Position numbers and translations under genes: made by a program
Assembly: GCA_004102785.1 (NCBI GenBank)
Contig: SCEJ01000016.1
Span: forward strand, 1-61,103
Direction of reading: 5' to 3'
DNA length: 61,103 nt
DNA from: Muribaculaceae bacterium Isolate-013 (NCI)
Lineage (GTDB): Bacteria; Bacteroidota; Bacteroidia; Bacteroidales; Muribaculaceae
Notes under the pieces: generated by a model
Databases searched by the model: none
What the model was told of the DNA's origin: nothing
Seen by the model: only the letters and a program-made list of their open reading frames with translations
Shown: in pieces, positions 14,007 to 22,675 of the stretch
How the letters are laid out: every line of letters starts with the position of its first letter
How positions within the stretch are numbered: the stretch's first letter is position 1

Positions 14007-14746
14007 AGCCTGGTGAAGCGTTTGCCGTTCCAGTGATATGTCAGCGAGCCGTGGAGCGACGAGCCGGCGAGGTCCTTCACCTCCTCGGGCAGATATTCGC
14101 CCACATTGTTGGTGAGGGTGAGATTCGCGGCCGCGGGGTCGTAGCTCATCTTCACCAGCATGAAAGGCACGGCGTTCTCCAGGTCGGCGCGGCGGTGGCG
14201 GGCCTCGGGGCGCGTCCAGTCATCGAGCGACGGCACCATGAACACACCCTTCCTCACCGGATTCCATGCAGCGTCGTAGAAGCGCACCTGCGAGTCCTCG
14301 CCCGGAGTCTTCACCGTGGTGATGAGCATCACCAGCGGTTTGCCGCCATGGTCGAGCAGCGAGATAGTGGTCTCGCCCACCGCCGATGTGGTGAACAAAA
14401 GCTGCGAGGGGGTCATCGACGTTATGACGCAGTCGCCGCCGAACTGGTTTTTCGAGGCTTTCGGGCTTCCGGCCCTGAAATAGTCGATCATATCCAGGCG
14501 CGTGGAGCGGTCAATCGAAGGAATCACCTCCGTAGGGGCCGACACAAAGAGGTCGGCGGCCGTCAGCTCACCGGGCCGCACGGTGTCGGCGGCAGCCTTG
14601 GCGGCGCCGTGACGCGCCGGCTCGAACTTCGGAGCGGCCATTGCCGGAATCTCCGACTGGGCCACAGCCGCGGGCAGGAGCGCCACCGCGGCCGCCAAAG
14701 CAGCAATTATTCCGAAAAACTTTCTCATCATTACGTAACTGTTCAT
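14003..14746 (-). CDS. DUF3256 family secreted protein
   Basis: A 247-residue protein with a signal peptide (RKFFGIIAALAAAVALLPAA, cleavage near AVAQ). It resembles the Bacteroidales DUF3256 family, including the LTAADLFVSAPTEVIPSIDR region and a C-terminal SLTYHWNGKRF. Members usually stand directly before xseA, as here. The function is unknown; it is periplasmic or surface-exposed. A second in-frame ATG at 14731 (MRKFFG is one codon further) is an alternative start. The 4-nt overlap with xseA means a nuclease subunit is translationally coupled to an exported protein. Confidence 0.8.
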   Translation of the reverse strand: MNSYVMMRKFFGIIAALAAAVALLPAAVAQSEIPAMAAPKFEPARHGAAKAAADTVRPGELTAADLFVSAPTEVIPSIDRSTRLDMIDYFRAGSPKASKNQFGGDCVITSMTPSQLLFTTSAVGETTISLLDHGGKPLVMLITTVKTPGEDSQVRFYDAAWNPVRKGVFMVPSLDDWTRPEARHRRADLENAVPFMLVKMSYDPAAANLTLTNNVGEYLPEEVKDLAGSSLHGSLTYHWNGKRFTRL

Positions 14747-14767
14747 AGTTTCAAACTACCTGTGTTC

Positions 14768-14787
14768 GGTCGCGGCAGGCCGCGACC
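14768..14787. terminator. GC-rich hairpin after the helicase gene
   Basis: A 9-bp perfect stem (GGTCGCGGC with GCCGCGACC) and a 2-nt loop lie between the helicase stop and DUF3256. No T-tract follows on the minus strand, so it is only a candidate terminator or pause site. Confidence 0.4.
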
Positions 14788-14816
14788 CTGCAATCCGGCT
14801 CACCGGCGCAAAGAGG

Positions 14817-16595
14817 TTATTTGCGGCGCGGCGACCTCCCTTTCTTGCGGAAGGGAGCCGCCGTGTCGTTGGCGGCGTACTGCTTCTCGCGCGAGCGGCG
14901 CGTGGCGGCATGGGCGTAATCCTTCTCGGCCTCGGCTATTTCGGAGTAGAGGCGCTTCCCCAGGAAGTCCATCCCCTTCAGGGCAGCCACCACGCGGCGG
15001 GCGTCGGCCTTCTTGACATCGAAGAGCGAGTAGGCCGGCATCAGGTCGATGCGCCCCACATCCACACGCGGGCCGCTGACAGCCTTGTTGAGCGTCTCGA
15101 TAAGGTTTCCGGCAAAAAATCCGTCGCGCTTGCCGGCATTGACGTAGATGCGTTCCATCCCTTTCGAGGCAGTGCGGCGGTCCTTGTCGAACTTGTCGGG
15201 GAAATCCTCCGGCGCCTCGCGGCCCTCGCCCCTCTTGCCCCTTGCCTCGCGCTTCTTTGCGGGCTTCTCGTCGATAAAATCGATTTTCGGGGCATCCTTG
15301 TAGTAGTCGAGCAGGCGGGTGAACTCCATGGTGAGCATCCGCTTAATCAGGTCCTCCGACGAAAGCCATCCCAGCTTCTTTATCACCGCCGGGGTGTAGC
15401 GCGCCATGGCCTCGTCGTCGACCTCCACGCGCTCCAGCCGGTCGGCCAGGGCGAAGAGCTGCTTCTCGATGATATGCTCCGGCGTGGGCACCTCGCGCCG
15501 CTCGAAAGTCTTGCCGATTATGCGCTCTATCTCGCGCAGGCGCCCTTTCTCGCGCGAATGTATTATCGCCACCGACACCCCGGTCTTGCCGGCGCGGCCG
15601 GTGCGCCCCGAGCGGTGGGTGTAGACGGCCGTATCGTCGGGCAGGCCGTAGTTTATCACATGAGTGAGATTATCCACGTCAAGACCGCGGGCGGCCACAT
15701 CGGTGGCCACGAGAATACGCGTCACCCTGTCGCGGAACTTTTTCATCACGATGTCGCGCTGCTGCTGCGAGAGGTCGCCGTGGAGCGCCTCGGCGTTGTA
15801 GCCGTCGCGTATGAGATTCTCGGCAATCTCCTGGGTGTCGCGGCGCGTGCGGCAGAACACTATGGCGTAGATGTCGGGCGAGTTGTCGACCACACGTTTC
15901 AGCGCCAGGTATTTGTCGCGCGCGTTCACCATATAATATATGTGACGCACATTCTCGGCGCCCTCGTTGCGCGAGCCGATCACAATCTCCACCGGGTCGT
16001 GCATGTAGCGCTTGGATATTTTCGAGATTTCGGGGGGCATTGTGGCCGAGAACATCAGCATCTTGCGGTTGTCGGGCACATGCTCCAGAATGGCGTTGAG
16101 CGAGTCGAGGAAGCCCATGTTGAGCATCTCGTCGGCCTCGTCGAGCACCACGGTGTGCACATCGGCCAGGCTCACAACCCCGCGGTTGATAAGGTCGATG
16201 AGACGCCCGGGGGTGGCCACCACAATCTGCACCCCCTTGCGCACGGCGCGTATCTGGCTTTCGATCGACGAACCGCCGTAGACCGGAATCACCTTCAGCT
16301 CGGGGATATATTTCGAGAAATCGGCCAGGTCAGATGCTATCTGCAGGCAGAGTTCGCGTGTGGGGGAGAGCACCAGAGCCTGCGGCACATCGCGGCTGAG
16401 GTCAACGCGCTGTATAACCGGCAGCCCGAAAGCCGCCGTCTTGCCTGTTCCGGTCTGGGCCAGTGCCACTACATCACCCTCGTTTTCAAGCAGGTGCGGT
16501 ATCACCTTTTCCTGCACGGGCATCGGCGAGTCAAAGCCCAGTTCCTCTACGGCGCGGCACAGCGGAGCGCTCACACCCAATTCTTCAAATGTCAT
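14817..16595 (-). CDS. DEAD-box RNA helicase (DeaD/CsdA-like) with DbpA-type RNA-binding domain
   Basis: A 592-residue ATP-dependent RNA helicase, probably for ribosome assembly or RNA turnover in the cold. All motifs are present: Q motif (MPVQEKVIP), ALAQTGTGKTAAFGLP, PTRELCLQIA, VLDEADEMLNMG, MFSATMPPE, VATDVAARGLDVD and HRSGRTGRAGKTG. The C-terminal part has a basic linker (KKREARGKRGEGRE), a DbpA-like domain (RIYVNAGKRDGFFAGNLIE to near residue 560) and a short Lys/Arg tail. The start MTFEELG at 16595 matches the family; an ATG at 16628 would add 11 residues. Monocistronic by appearance. Confidence 0.94.
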   Translation of the reverse strand: MTFEELGVSAPLCRAVEELGFDSPMPVQEKVIPHLLENEGDVVALAQTGTGKTAAFGLPVIQRVDLSRDVPQALVLSPTRELCLQIASDLADFSKYIPELKVIPVYGGSSIESQIRAVRKGVQIVVATPGRLIDLINRGVVSLADVHTVVLDEADEMLNMGFLDSLNAILEHVPDNRKMLMFSATMPPEISKISKRYMHDPVEIVIGSRNEGAENVRHIYYMVNARDKYLALKRVVDNSPDIYAIVFCRTRRDTQEIAENLIRDGYNAEALHGDLSQQQRDIVMKKFRDRVTRILVATDVAARGLDVDNLTHVINYGLPDDTAVYTHRSGRTGRAGKTGVSVAIIHSREKGRLREIERIIGKTFERREVPTPEHIIEKQLFALADRLERVEVDDEAMARYTPAVIKKLGWLSSEDLIKRMLTMEFTRLLDYYKDAPKIDFIDEKPAKKREARGKRGEGREAPEDFPDKFDKDRRTASKGMERIYVNAGKRDGFFAGNLIETLNKAVSGPRVDVGRIDLMPAYSLFDVKKADARRVVAALKGMDFLGKRLYSEIAEAEKDYAHAATRRSREKQYAANDTAAPFRKKGRSPRRK

Positions 16596-16656
16596 ATAAT
16601 TTTCTTTTTTACATATTTCCGTTTTCACGGATTATCCGCAAATGGCGGATATCCTG

Positions 16657-16664
16657 CAAAGATA
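16657..16664 (-). promoter_or_regulatory. Helicase promoter -7 box (TATCTTTG)
   Basis: Minus-strand TAnnTTTG about 60 nt upstream of the helicase start, leaving a leader of roughly 55 nt. Confidence 0.6.
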
Positions 16665-16791
16665 CAACAACTAATCGGACTTCCGGCTATACGTAACCTT
16701 TTATTTTTCACTTTTTTAATCAGCGGTGTGACAATATTAACACACCTCCGGCGGTTATATCTCCGATATGATGTACAGATACAGCTCTTTT

Positions 16792-17247
16792 ATGAAAACC
16801 TTTGCGGTGACGCTCATAATGATTCTCGCCGCCGCCGGCGCCGCTCACGCCGGCCTCTTCGACAAGTATTCAATCAACCGCGAAGACCTCCCCGAGCAGG
16901 CACGCGAGATGCTCGACGAGCATTTCCCCAAGAAAAAAGTGTCGATGGTCAAGACCGACAAACATCTGCTGAAAAAAGCGGACTACGATGTGAAACTCAC
17001 CGACGGCACCAAAATCGAATTCAACAGCAAGGGGGCCTGGACCTCGGTTGACTGCGGCAAGAAAGCCGTGCCCGAAACGCTGCTGAAAAGCTCCATGAAG
17101 CGCTACGTGACCAAGAACCACCCCGACGCCACGATTGTGGGCATCCGCAAAAGCACCCTCGCCTACGAGCTCACCCTTGACTCGGGCCACCTGCTGAAAT
17201 TCACCCTCCCGGGCACCCACTCCTCCACCACCCAACCCTCGGAATAG
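16792..17247 (+). CDS. Secreted PepSY-like (BLIP-like fold) protein
   Basis: A 151-residue exported protein with signal peptide MKTFAVTLIMILAAAGAAHA. The mature part has two weakly repeated halves of the PepSY-like type common in Bacteroidales: LPEQAREMLDEHFPKKKVSM with DYDVKLTDGTKIEFNSKGAW, then VPETLLKSSMKRYVTKNHPD with STLAYELTLDSGHLLKF. Periplasmic; may inhibit or chaperone proteases, but the function is not established. An upstream ATG at 16768 would add eight residues. The gene ends at a paired 9-bp array and a strong terminator. Confidence 0.8.
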   Translation: MKTFAVTLIMILAAAGAAHAGLFDKYSINREDLPEQAREMLDEHFPKKKVSMVKTDKHLLKKADYDVKLTDGTKIEFNSKGAWTSVDCGKKAVPETLLKSSMKRYVTKNHPDATIVGIRKSTLAYELTLDSGHLLKFTLPGTHSSTTQPSE

Positions 17248-17264
17248 TCCGATTGACGGGAGCG

Positions 17265-17393
17265 GCGGGACAAGTAGGACCGGTGGGACTTGTGGGACTT
17301 GTAGGACTTGTGGGAGCCTCTTTGATAACTTACGCCCAAAGTCCCACCCCTCCTACTCGTCCCACCAGTCCTACTCGTCCCGCCGGCCGCTCC
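17265..17393. repeat. Face-to-face 9-bp repeat arrays after the PepSY-like gene
   Basis: Left array 17265-17318: six units including GTGGGACTT (twice), GTAGGACTT and GTAGGACCG. Right array 17340-17393: six roughly complementary units such as AGTCCTACT and CGTCCCACC. The arms pair imperfectly across a 21-nt centre. The palindromic terminator at 17394 follows directly. Same unit family as 12322-12456. Confidence 0.85.
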
Positions 17394-17434
17394 AAAAGTA
17401 AGCCCCGGCGCATGATGCGCCGGGGCTTACTTTT
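17394..17434. terminator. Perfect palindromic bidirectional terminator
   Basis: AAAAGTAAGCCCCGGCGCAT pairs with the mirrored arm up to 17434 (19-bp stem), with A-tract and T-tract at the ends so that it works on both strands. It lies between the convergent PepSY-like gene and the 936-residue secreted protein gene. Confidence 0.92.
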
Positions 17435-17454
17435 GGGGCGGGATAACCAGGTGA

Positions 17455-20265
17455 TTATTTCACATATTCCTTGGTGGCTTTGCCGTTGCGAACAACGATG
17501 TAGAGGCCCTGGGCGGGATTCTCCACGCGCACACCCTGGAGGTTGTAGTACTCGGCGGGAGCGTCAGCACCGGCGGCAACGCCGTCGATGCCGGTGGCAA
17601 CAGAGGCGGTGAAGGTGATGCCGGTTTCGGCGAACACTACGGTGAGCTTGTAGGTGCCGGCCTCGGCGAGCCTGATGGCACCGTCACCCTTGACGAGAGC
17701 TACGGGAGTGTCGAGAGCCACTTCTGCATTGCCAACAGCCTGGCCGTATCGGTTGGCGTTGAAAGTATCCCAGTCGCTGCTGTCGGCGCCAAGCACGGAG
17801 CCGAAGCCGAAGTTGCAGTCGCCTGTAACCTCACCGATGGCGGTGAAGGTGTTCTCCTCTTTGGTCATCTCCACGGCAGCGGCAGGATTCCAGCCGGCAC
17901 CGGCGAAGTTGCCGATAACATAGAGGTGCTCGGGCACAACGACGGGCACGGGAGTTTCGGATACTGTCACGGTGAGGGTCACGGTCTCCTCGCCGAACAC
18001 CACGGTGAAGTCATAGTTGCCGGGGAGCATCTTGAGCGAGCCTTCGGCTTTCTCGAGGGTCATGGGCACGTCAACGGTAACCTCAGTGCCGTCGGCGGCA
18101 CCCCAGCGGCTGGCGTTGAGAGTAGCCCAGTCATTGGCATCGGCGCCGAGAGCGGAGGTGAAGCCGAAGTAGCCGGCACCGGTCACTTCGCCGGAGAAGG
18201 TGAAGGTGTTGTCCTCTTTGGTCATCTCGATGCCGGCATCGGCTGCAAACTGGCCGCCGTCGATGTTACCGATCATGTAGAAATGGTCGGGGCATTCGAT
18301 GGGAGCGGGTTCGGTGGGCTCGGCATCGGTGGTGCCTGCGGGCACATAGCGCACGTTGGCGATTTCAAACACATCGCCACCCTGCAGGCCTGCGCCGGCA
18401 ACGAAAGCGAACACATAAGCGTTTTCAGTGGTCACGCCCGAGTTGGCGAAGTTGGGGAATTTCTCCTTCACGTTCATGCGCACGGTCTGCCATTCGCCGT
18501 TGTTTTCGGCGGCGAACTGCACCTCGTTGCCCTTGCTCTCCTGGCCGTCAACCACGAGCTTCACAGCCATTGTGGCCGACGATGTGGTCTTCACACTGAA
18601 GAGGAGGTCATAATCCTTGGCTACGATTTCGGAGAGGTCGACTCCGGAGCTGAGCCAGCCGCCCGAAGCAGCCTCAGGGCCGATATTGGCATCGGCGGTG
18701 AAGGTGTAGACGTTGGCCTTGCGGAGGTTGCCGAAAGGCTGTACGCTCACGGGAGCGCCTGCACACTGATACCAGGGGAAGAATGTGGTGGGGATGAAAG
18801 CTGACTCCTCGTTGTTGTCGGCCACATCCATATCCTTCAGCGGAAGCACATAGTAAACGGTGGTGGCGGGTTCAACCGGCTCCACATACTCCTCATAGGA
18901 GATGGGCTGGAGCTGCATTGTGGTGTTGTAGCAGCCCACGACGGCGAGCACGGTGTATTTGCCGGCCTCTACCGCAGCGATCTTGAACTGGTTGTAGAAA
19001 GCAAGCTCGGATTCGTCATCGCCCCATGTGCCGGTGAAGTTGCGGGCCTGGCCGGTGGCGTCGGTGCCGGGAGTAGCCTCAGCGAAGGTCACACCCTCCA
19101 CCTTCACAATGGAGTTGAGAGCCGCGCCGTCCATGCCGGTGAATGCCAGGGGTTCGGGCACATCGGCGGTACCGTTGGTGGTCATAGCCGATTCAGGCTC
19201 CAGCTCGGGCAGACCGTTGTAGTTTTTGAGGTGGCCGATCCATCCGGCTTTGATAACATCGCCGGGGGCATAGCCGGTGTCATATTTGAAGATGAGACCC
19301 GGGGTGCCGTTCTGCACGAAATAAACGTTGCCGCCGTTTACATAAGTCACGATGGCGTCGAAACCAACCACAAAAGCATCGGAAGTCTTGTTGTTGGCAG
19401 GCATCTCCACGCCCTCGAGCAGGGCGGCCATCGAAGTGTATTTAACGGGGAAAGTATATACAGCGGTGGCGACAGCGGAGCTGGCGTCACCCTTCAAGGC
19501 TATAGCCTTGAGCGTGGTTGTGGCGCTGACGGTGATTTCCGAGCCGGCGGTGTAGAGAGTTGAGGAGGCGTCGGGTTCGGTGCCGTCGGTGGTGTAGCGA
19601 ATCTCAGCGCCCTCGGTCTCGCATGAGATGGTAACGCCGAAAGCCTCGGTGAAGTCGCCCGAGTTCACGCTGAACACCGGCTTCTCAACCTCGGCTACGG
19701 CGGTAACCTCCTTGTAGAGGTATACGTCGGTCTGGCCGGAGGAGTAGCAGGAGAACATCATCGGGGAGTTGGAGCTATTGAAACGGAGCCAGTTGCGCAC
19801 ACCATTTCCGCTGGCATTTAGATTCTTGAATTTCACGGTAGCCACGCCGGTCGATGCAATCTCCACGGAAGCGAACGATCTCGTTTCTGTGGCGGTGGCG
19901 GTGGCGCCCATCTGGTTGGAATTTGTGCTCTTGGCATAGAGATAGACCTTCTCAGTAGCGCTCTTGGCATACTCGAACTGATATGCGTAGGTGGCATCGG
20001 AGGTAGCCCTGAGGGTCAGCGGCTGAACGCCTTCAGTGCCGTCAAGGGTGATTTTCGTGCCGGAGAGGGTCACTTCCTTTGCCGAGAAATTGTTACCCTT
20101 GGAGTTGACAGGCCCCATGCCGTAGGTATTGGCGTCTTTCTTGCCCACAACGATGTAGTTGTCGCCGGGGATAAGCTCGCCGGCGGAGGTCACCAGCTCA
20201 TAGTCGGTAGCCGAAGCCGTAAGGCAGGCGGCAGCCCCTAAGAGCGAGAGTAGAAATTTTTTCAT
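17455..20265 (-). CDS. Large secreted multidomain protein with CHB_HEX_C-like and SusE/F-like repeats
   Basis: A 936-residue exported protein (signal peptide MKKFLLSLLGAAACLTASA). Residues about 195-270 form a chitobiase/hexosaminidase C-terminal-like domain (EIRYTTDGTEPDASSTLY). About 280-470 is an OB-fold-like segment (NGTPGLIFKYDTGYAPGDVI). About 480-660 is a jelly-roll-like region. About 670-890 holds two homologous 110-residue modules, each starting with F/LYxIGN and containing AxxEMTKEDNTFTFxGEVTG, as in SusE/SusF-type starch-binding repeats. The C-terminus (YYNLQGVRVENPAQGLYIVV) is a sorting-type tail. Probably binds glycans at the surface; the ligand is unknown. No catalytic motif seen. 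Confidence 0.8.
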   Translation of the reverse strand: MKKFLLSLLGAAACLTASATDYELVTSAGELIPGDNYIVVGKKDANTYGMGPVNSKGNNFSAKEVTLSGTKITLDGTEGVQPLTLRATSDATYAYQFEYAKSATEKVYLYAKSTNSNQMGATATATETRSFASVEIASTGVATVKFKNLNASGNGVRNWLRFNSSNSPMMFSCYSSGQTDVYLYKEVTAVAEVEKPVFSVNSGDFTEAFGVTISCETEGAEIRYTTDGTEPDASSTLYTAGSEITVSATTTLKAIALKGDASSAVATAVYTFPVKYTSMAALLEGVEMPANNKTSDAFVVGFDAIVTYVNGGNVYFVQNGTPGLIFKYDTGYAPGDVIKAGWIGHLKNYNGLPELEPESAMTTNGTADVPEPLAFTGMDGAALNSIVKVEGVTFAEATPGTDATGQARNFTGTWGDDESELAFYNQFKIAAVEAGKYTVLAVVGCYNTTMQLQPISYEEYVEPVEPATTVYYVLPLKDMDVADNNEESAFIPTTFFPWYQCAGAPVSVQPFGNLRKANVYTFTADANIGPEAASGGWLSSGVDLSEIVAKDYDLLFSVKTTSSATMAVKLVVDGQESKGNEVQFAAENNGEWQTVRMNVKEKFPNFANSGVTTENAYVFAFVAGAGLQGGDVFEIANVRYVPAGTTDAEPTEPAPIECPDHFYMIGNIDGGQFAADAGIEMTKEDNTFTFSGEVTGAGYFGFTSALGADANDWATLNASRWGAADGTEVTVDVPMTLEKAEGSLKMLPGNYDFTVVFGEETVTLTVTVSETPVPVVVPEHLYVIGNFAGAGWNPAAAVEMTKEENTFTAIGEVTGDCNFGFGSVLGADSSDWDTFNANRYGQAVGNAEVALDTPVALVKGDGAIRLAEAGTYKLTVVFAETGITFTASVATGIDGVAAGADAPAEYYNLQGVRVENPAQGLYIVVRNGKATKEYVK

Positions 20266-20323
20266 GTGAGTATTGATATTAGGTTAAAAATTATGTGCTT
20301 CCGTTAAAGGATGGTATCGGCCG

Positions 20324-20331
20324 CAAAATTA
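20324..20331 (-). promoter_or_regulatory. Promoter of the 936-residue secreted protein gene
   Basis: TAATTTTG on the minus strand with TTTG at 20351-20354 and a 19-bp spacer, a good -33/-7 match. The leader is about 55 nt. Confidence 0.7.
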
Positions 20332-20375
20332 CACATTTTTCATTCCACATCAAAACCTTTACACCGGAAATTTCG

Positions 20376-20383
20376 TAACTTTG
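20376..20383 (+). promoter_or_regulatory. HAD gene -7 box (TAACTTTG), leaderless geometry
   Basis: The box ends 4 nt before the ATG at 20388, so the predicted transcription start coincides with the start codon. Same arrangement as lpxB. Confidence 0.6.
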
Positions 20384-20387
20384 CACA

Positions 20388-21248
20388 ATGCGAAAAGACA
20401 CCCTATATGTGAGCGACCTTGACGGCACTCTGCTTGACACCACAGCCAACATCTCCGACAACTCCCGCGCAATGCTGGCCGAGGCAATTCACAGCGGGGC
20501 GATGTTCACCGTGGCCACCGCCCGCACCCCCGCCACAGTCCACCCGATAATGGCCGGGCTGCCGTCGCCTGCGTTCACCGACACCGCCACCGGCATACGC
20601 CAGGCCCTCCCGGCGATAGTGATGACCGGCGCCGCCACCTGGGACCGCACCCTGGAACGCTACGACACGGTGCGGCTCATCCCGGCGGAATATGTGGCGC
20701 CGATACTCGACGCCTTCGGCCGGGCCGGGCTGCGCCCATTCACCTACTGCCTCTCGGGCGAGCGGTTTCTCAACGTTTACCACACCCGCGCCATGGACCG
20801 CCGCGAGGAGACCTTCTACCGCGAGCGGCGCCATCTGCAGCTCAAACGGTTCCACCTCGACCAGCAGCCCGCCTCGCCGGCCAATGTGGTGCTCTTCTTC
20901 GCCACCGGGCCCGACACGCAGGTGGAACATGCCTGCCGCCTGCTCAACGAGGCCACGCCATGCGCCGCGGCATGGTACCGCGACATCGTCACCCCCTCCA
21001 CCGGCCTTGTCGACATCTACGCCCCCGGAGTGTCGAAAGCCCGGGCGGTGCAGGAGCTTGCGGCGCGCACCGGCGCCCGGCGCATCGTGGTGTTCGGCGA
21101 CAACCTCAACGACCTGCCGATGATGCGGGTGGCCGACGTGGCCGTGGCCGTGGGCAACGCCCTCCCCGCCGTGAAAGAGGAGGCCTCCATAGTGACCGGC
21201 CCCAACACGGCCGACTCCGTTGCACGATTCATCATTGACGACAAATGA
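20388..21248 (+). CDS. HAD-superfamily phosphatase, Cof-type (IIB)
   Basis: A 286-residue cytoplasmic phosphatase. Motif I is YVSDLDGTLLDTT with the nucleophile Asp at about residue 10, motif II is MFTVATARTPATV, and motif III/IV is RIVVFGDNLNDLPMMRVADV followed by VAVGNALPAVKEEA. The alpha/beta cap between residues about 85 and 200 puts it in the Cof/IIB group, which dephosphorylates sugar phosphates or cofactors. The motif starts at residue 7, so the start is firm. Its stop overlaps the histidine kinase start by 4 nt (ATGA). Confidence 0.9.
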   Translation: MRKDTLYVSDLDGTLLDTTANISDNSRAMLAEAIHSGAMFTVATARTPATVHPIMAGLPSPAFTDTATGIRQALPAIVMTGAATWDRTLERYDTVRLIPAEYVAPILDAFGRAGLRPFTYCLSGERFLNVYHTRAMDRREETFYRERRHLQLKRFHLDQQPASPANVVLFFATGPDTQVEHACRLLNEATPCAAAWYRDIVTPSTGLVDIYAPGVSKARAVQELAARTGARRIVVFGDNLNDLPMMRVADVAVAVGNALPAVKEEASIVTGPNTADSVARFIIDDK

Positions 21249-22450
21249 ACATCTATGACTGGCGCCGGGCCGGCACGGCCCTCTTCCTGATTGTAGCCGT
21301 GGTGCTCGTGGGCTCCTTCCTCTACATCTCCAACAACCTTGTGAGCGACCTCGCCCGCCAGGAGCGCGAACGTATGCAGATATGGGCCGACGCCACAAAG
21401 CAGATCGCCGACATCGGCCTCTACGGAGCCGACAACGACGCCTCTTCCGACAATCTCGACTTCCTTATCAGCATCATAGAGCAGAACCACACCATCCCCG
21501 TGGTGCTCACCGACGACGACGGCAACATTCTCGACCACCGCAACTTCGACCTCCCCGTGCCCCCCGACTCGCTCAACCCCTACTACCTGGCCCCGGAGAA
21601 CGAGGCGTTTCTGCGCGACAAGCTGGCCTCGCTCAGCCGGCGGGCAAATGTGATACACATCATCATATCGCCCGACAACCTCCAGCACCTCTACTGGGAC
21701 GACTCCAAGCTGCTGCGCCGGCTGAGCTTCTACCCCTACGTGCAGCTCGCGGTGATGCTCGCTTTCATCCTGGTGGTGTACTTCGCCGTCAACTCCACGC
21801 GCCGGGCCGAGCAGAACAAGGTGTGGGTGGGGCTCTCGAAGGAGACGGCCCACCAGCTCGGCACCCCGATCTCCTCACTTATGGCATGGATGGAGCTGCT
21901 CCCGGCCCTGGGGGTCGACCCGCAGACGGTGAGCGAGATGAACAAGGATGTGACACGCCTGAGCACCATAGCCTCGCGCTTCTCCAAGATAGGCTCGCGC
22001 CCGAAGATGGAGCCGGAGGATTTCAACACGCTCGTGTTCCAGGCCACCTCCTACATGTCGACCCGCATCTCCTCGCGCATCGCCCTGGAGGTGCATCTGT
22101 GCGACCGCCCGCTGCCGGTGAGCGCCTCGGCGCCGCTGATGGAGTGGGTGATGGAGAATCTGATCAAAAACGCCGTCGACGCCATGGAGGGCTCCGGCTC
22201 GATAACGGTGACCACCTTCGCCGAAAACTCCATGGCCTGCGTCACCGTGACCGACACCGGCAAAGGTATCCCCCGCAAAAACCACAAGACAGTGTTCAAC
22301 CCCGGCTACACCACCAAGAAACGCGGCTGGGGGCTGGGACTGGCTCTGGCCAAACGCATCATAGGGCAATACCACGGCGGACGCATCTTCGTGGAGCGCT
22401 CCGAACCGGGGCGCGGCACCACCTTCCGCATCAACCTCCCCCTGAAATAA
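21245..22450 (+). CDS. Membrane sensor histidine kinase, no adjacent cognate regulator
   Basis: A 401-residue kinase with TM helices at about 10-29 and 164-183 flanking a 130-residue sensor region. The phosphoacceptor His203 is in KETAHQLGTPISSLMAWMEL, the N box is ENLIKNAVDAMEG, G1 is VTDTGKGIP and G2 is GWGLGLALAKRIIGQYHGG. The AHQLGTPIS variant of the H box is common in Bacteroidetes kinases. It is translationally coupled to the HAD phosphatase rather than a response regulator. The regulator pair that follows is separated by a palindromic repeat and has its own kinase. Confidence 0.9.
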   Translation: MNIYDWRRAGTALFLIVAVVLVGSFLYISNNLVSDLARQERERMQIWADATKQIADIGLYGADNDASSDNLDFLISIIEQNHTIPVVLTDDDGNILDHRNFDLPVPPDSLNPYYLAPENEAFLRDKLASLSRRANVIHIIISPDNLQHLYWDDSKLLRRLSFYPYVQLAVMLAFILVVYFAVNSTRRAEQNKVWVGLSKETAHQLGTPISSLMAWMELLPALGVDPQTVSEMNKDVTRLSTIASRFSKIGSRPKMEPEDFNTLVFQATSYMSTRISSRIALEVHLCDRPLPVSASAPLMEWVMENLIKNAVDAMEGSGSITVTTFAENSMACVTVTDTGKGIPRKNHKTVFNPGYTTKKRGWGLGLALAKRIIGQYHGGRIFVERSEPGRGTTFRINLPLK

Positions 22451-22514
22451 CACCCGGCAACAGAATCACCCCTCTCCGTCAATCCACCCTATCTGATTTG
22501 CCGGATTCCGCCCC

Positions 22515-22599
22515 GCAGTAGGGACGCTCCGTGGAGCGTCCGCACAAAATATTTAAAATCAGCCGTTTACACGGACACTCCACGGAGCATCCCTACGGC
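22515..22599 (+). repeat. Dispersed palindromic repeat, second full copy
   Basis: The left arm 22515-22543 (GCAGTAGGGACGCTCCGTGG then AGCGTCCGC) is the near-perfect reverse complement of the right arm 22571-22599, around an AT-rich core. It is homologous to 652-738 and the half copy at 174-204. It sits between two signal-transduction units. Confidence 0.8.
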
Positions 22600-22675
22600 A
22601 TGACTGTTTTAGGCAATGCCGGCACGTCACTCCGGGACGCAACTCTGCCGGGCCGCCATCTGTTATTATACAACC

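Noticed and set aside
14910-17051. Very long open frame antisense to the DEAD-box helicase (over 700 codons)
   Set aside because: It is the shadow of a GC-rich gene: composition is His/Val/Ala/Gly-rich without any domain, whereas the opposite strand encodes all helicase motifs.
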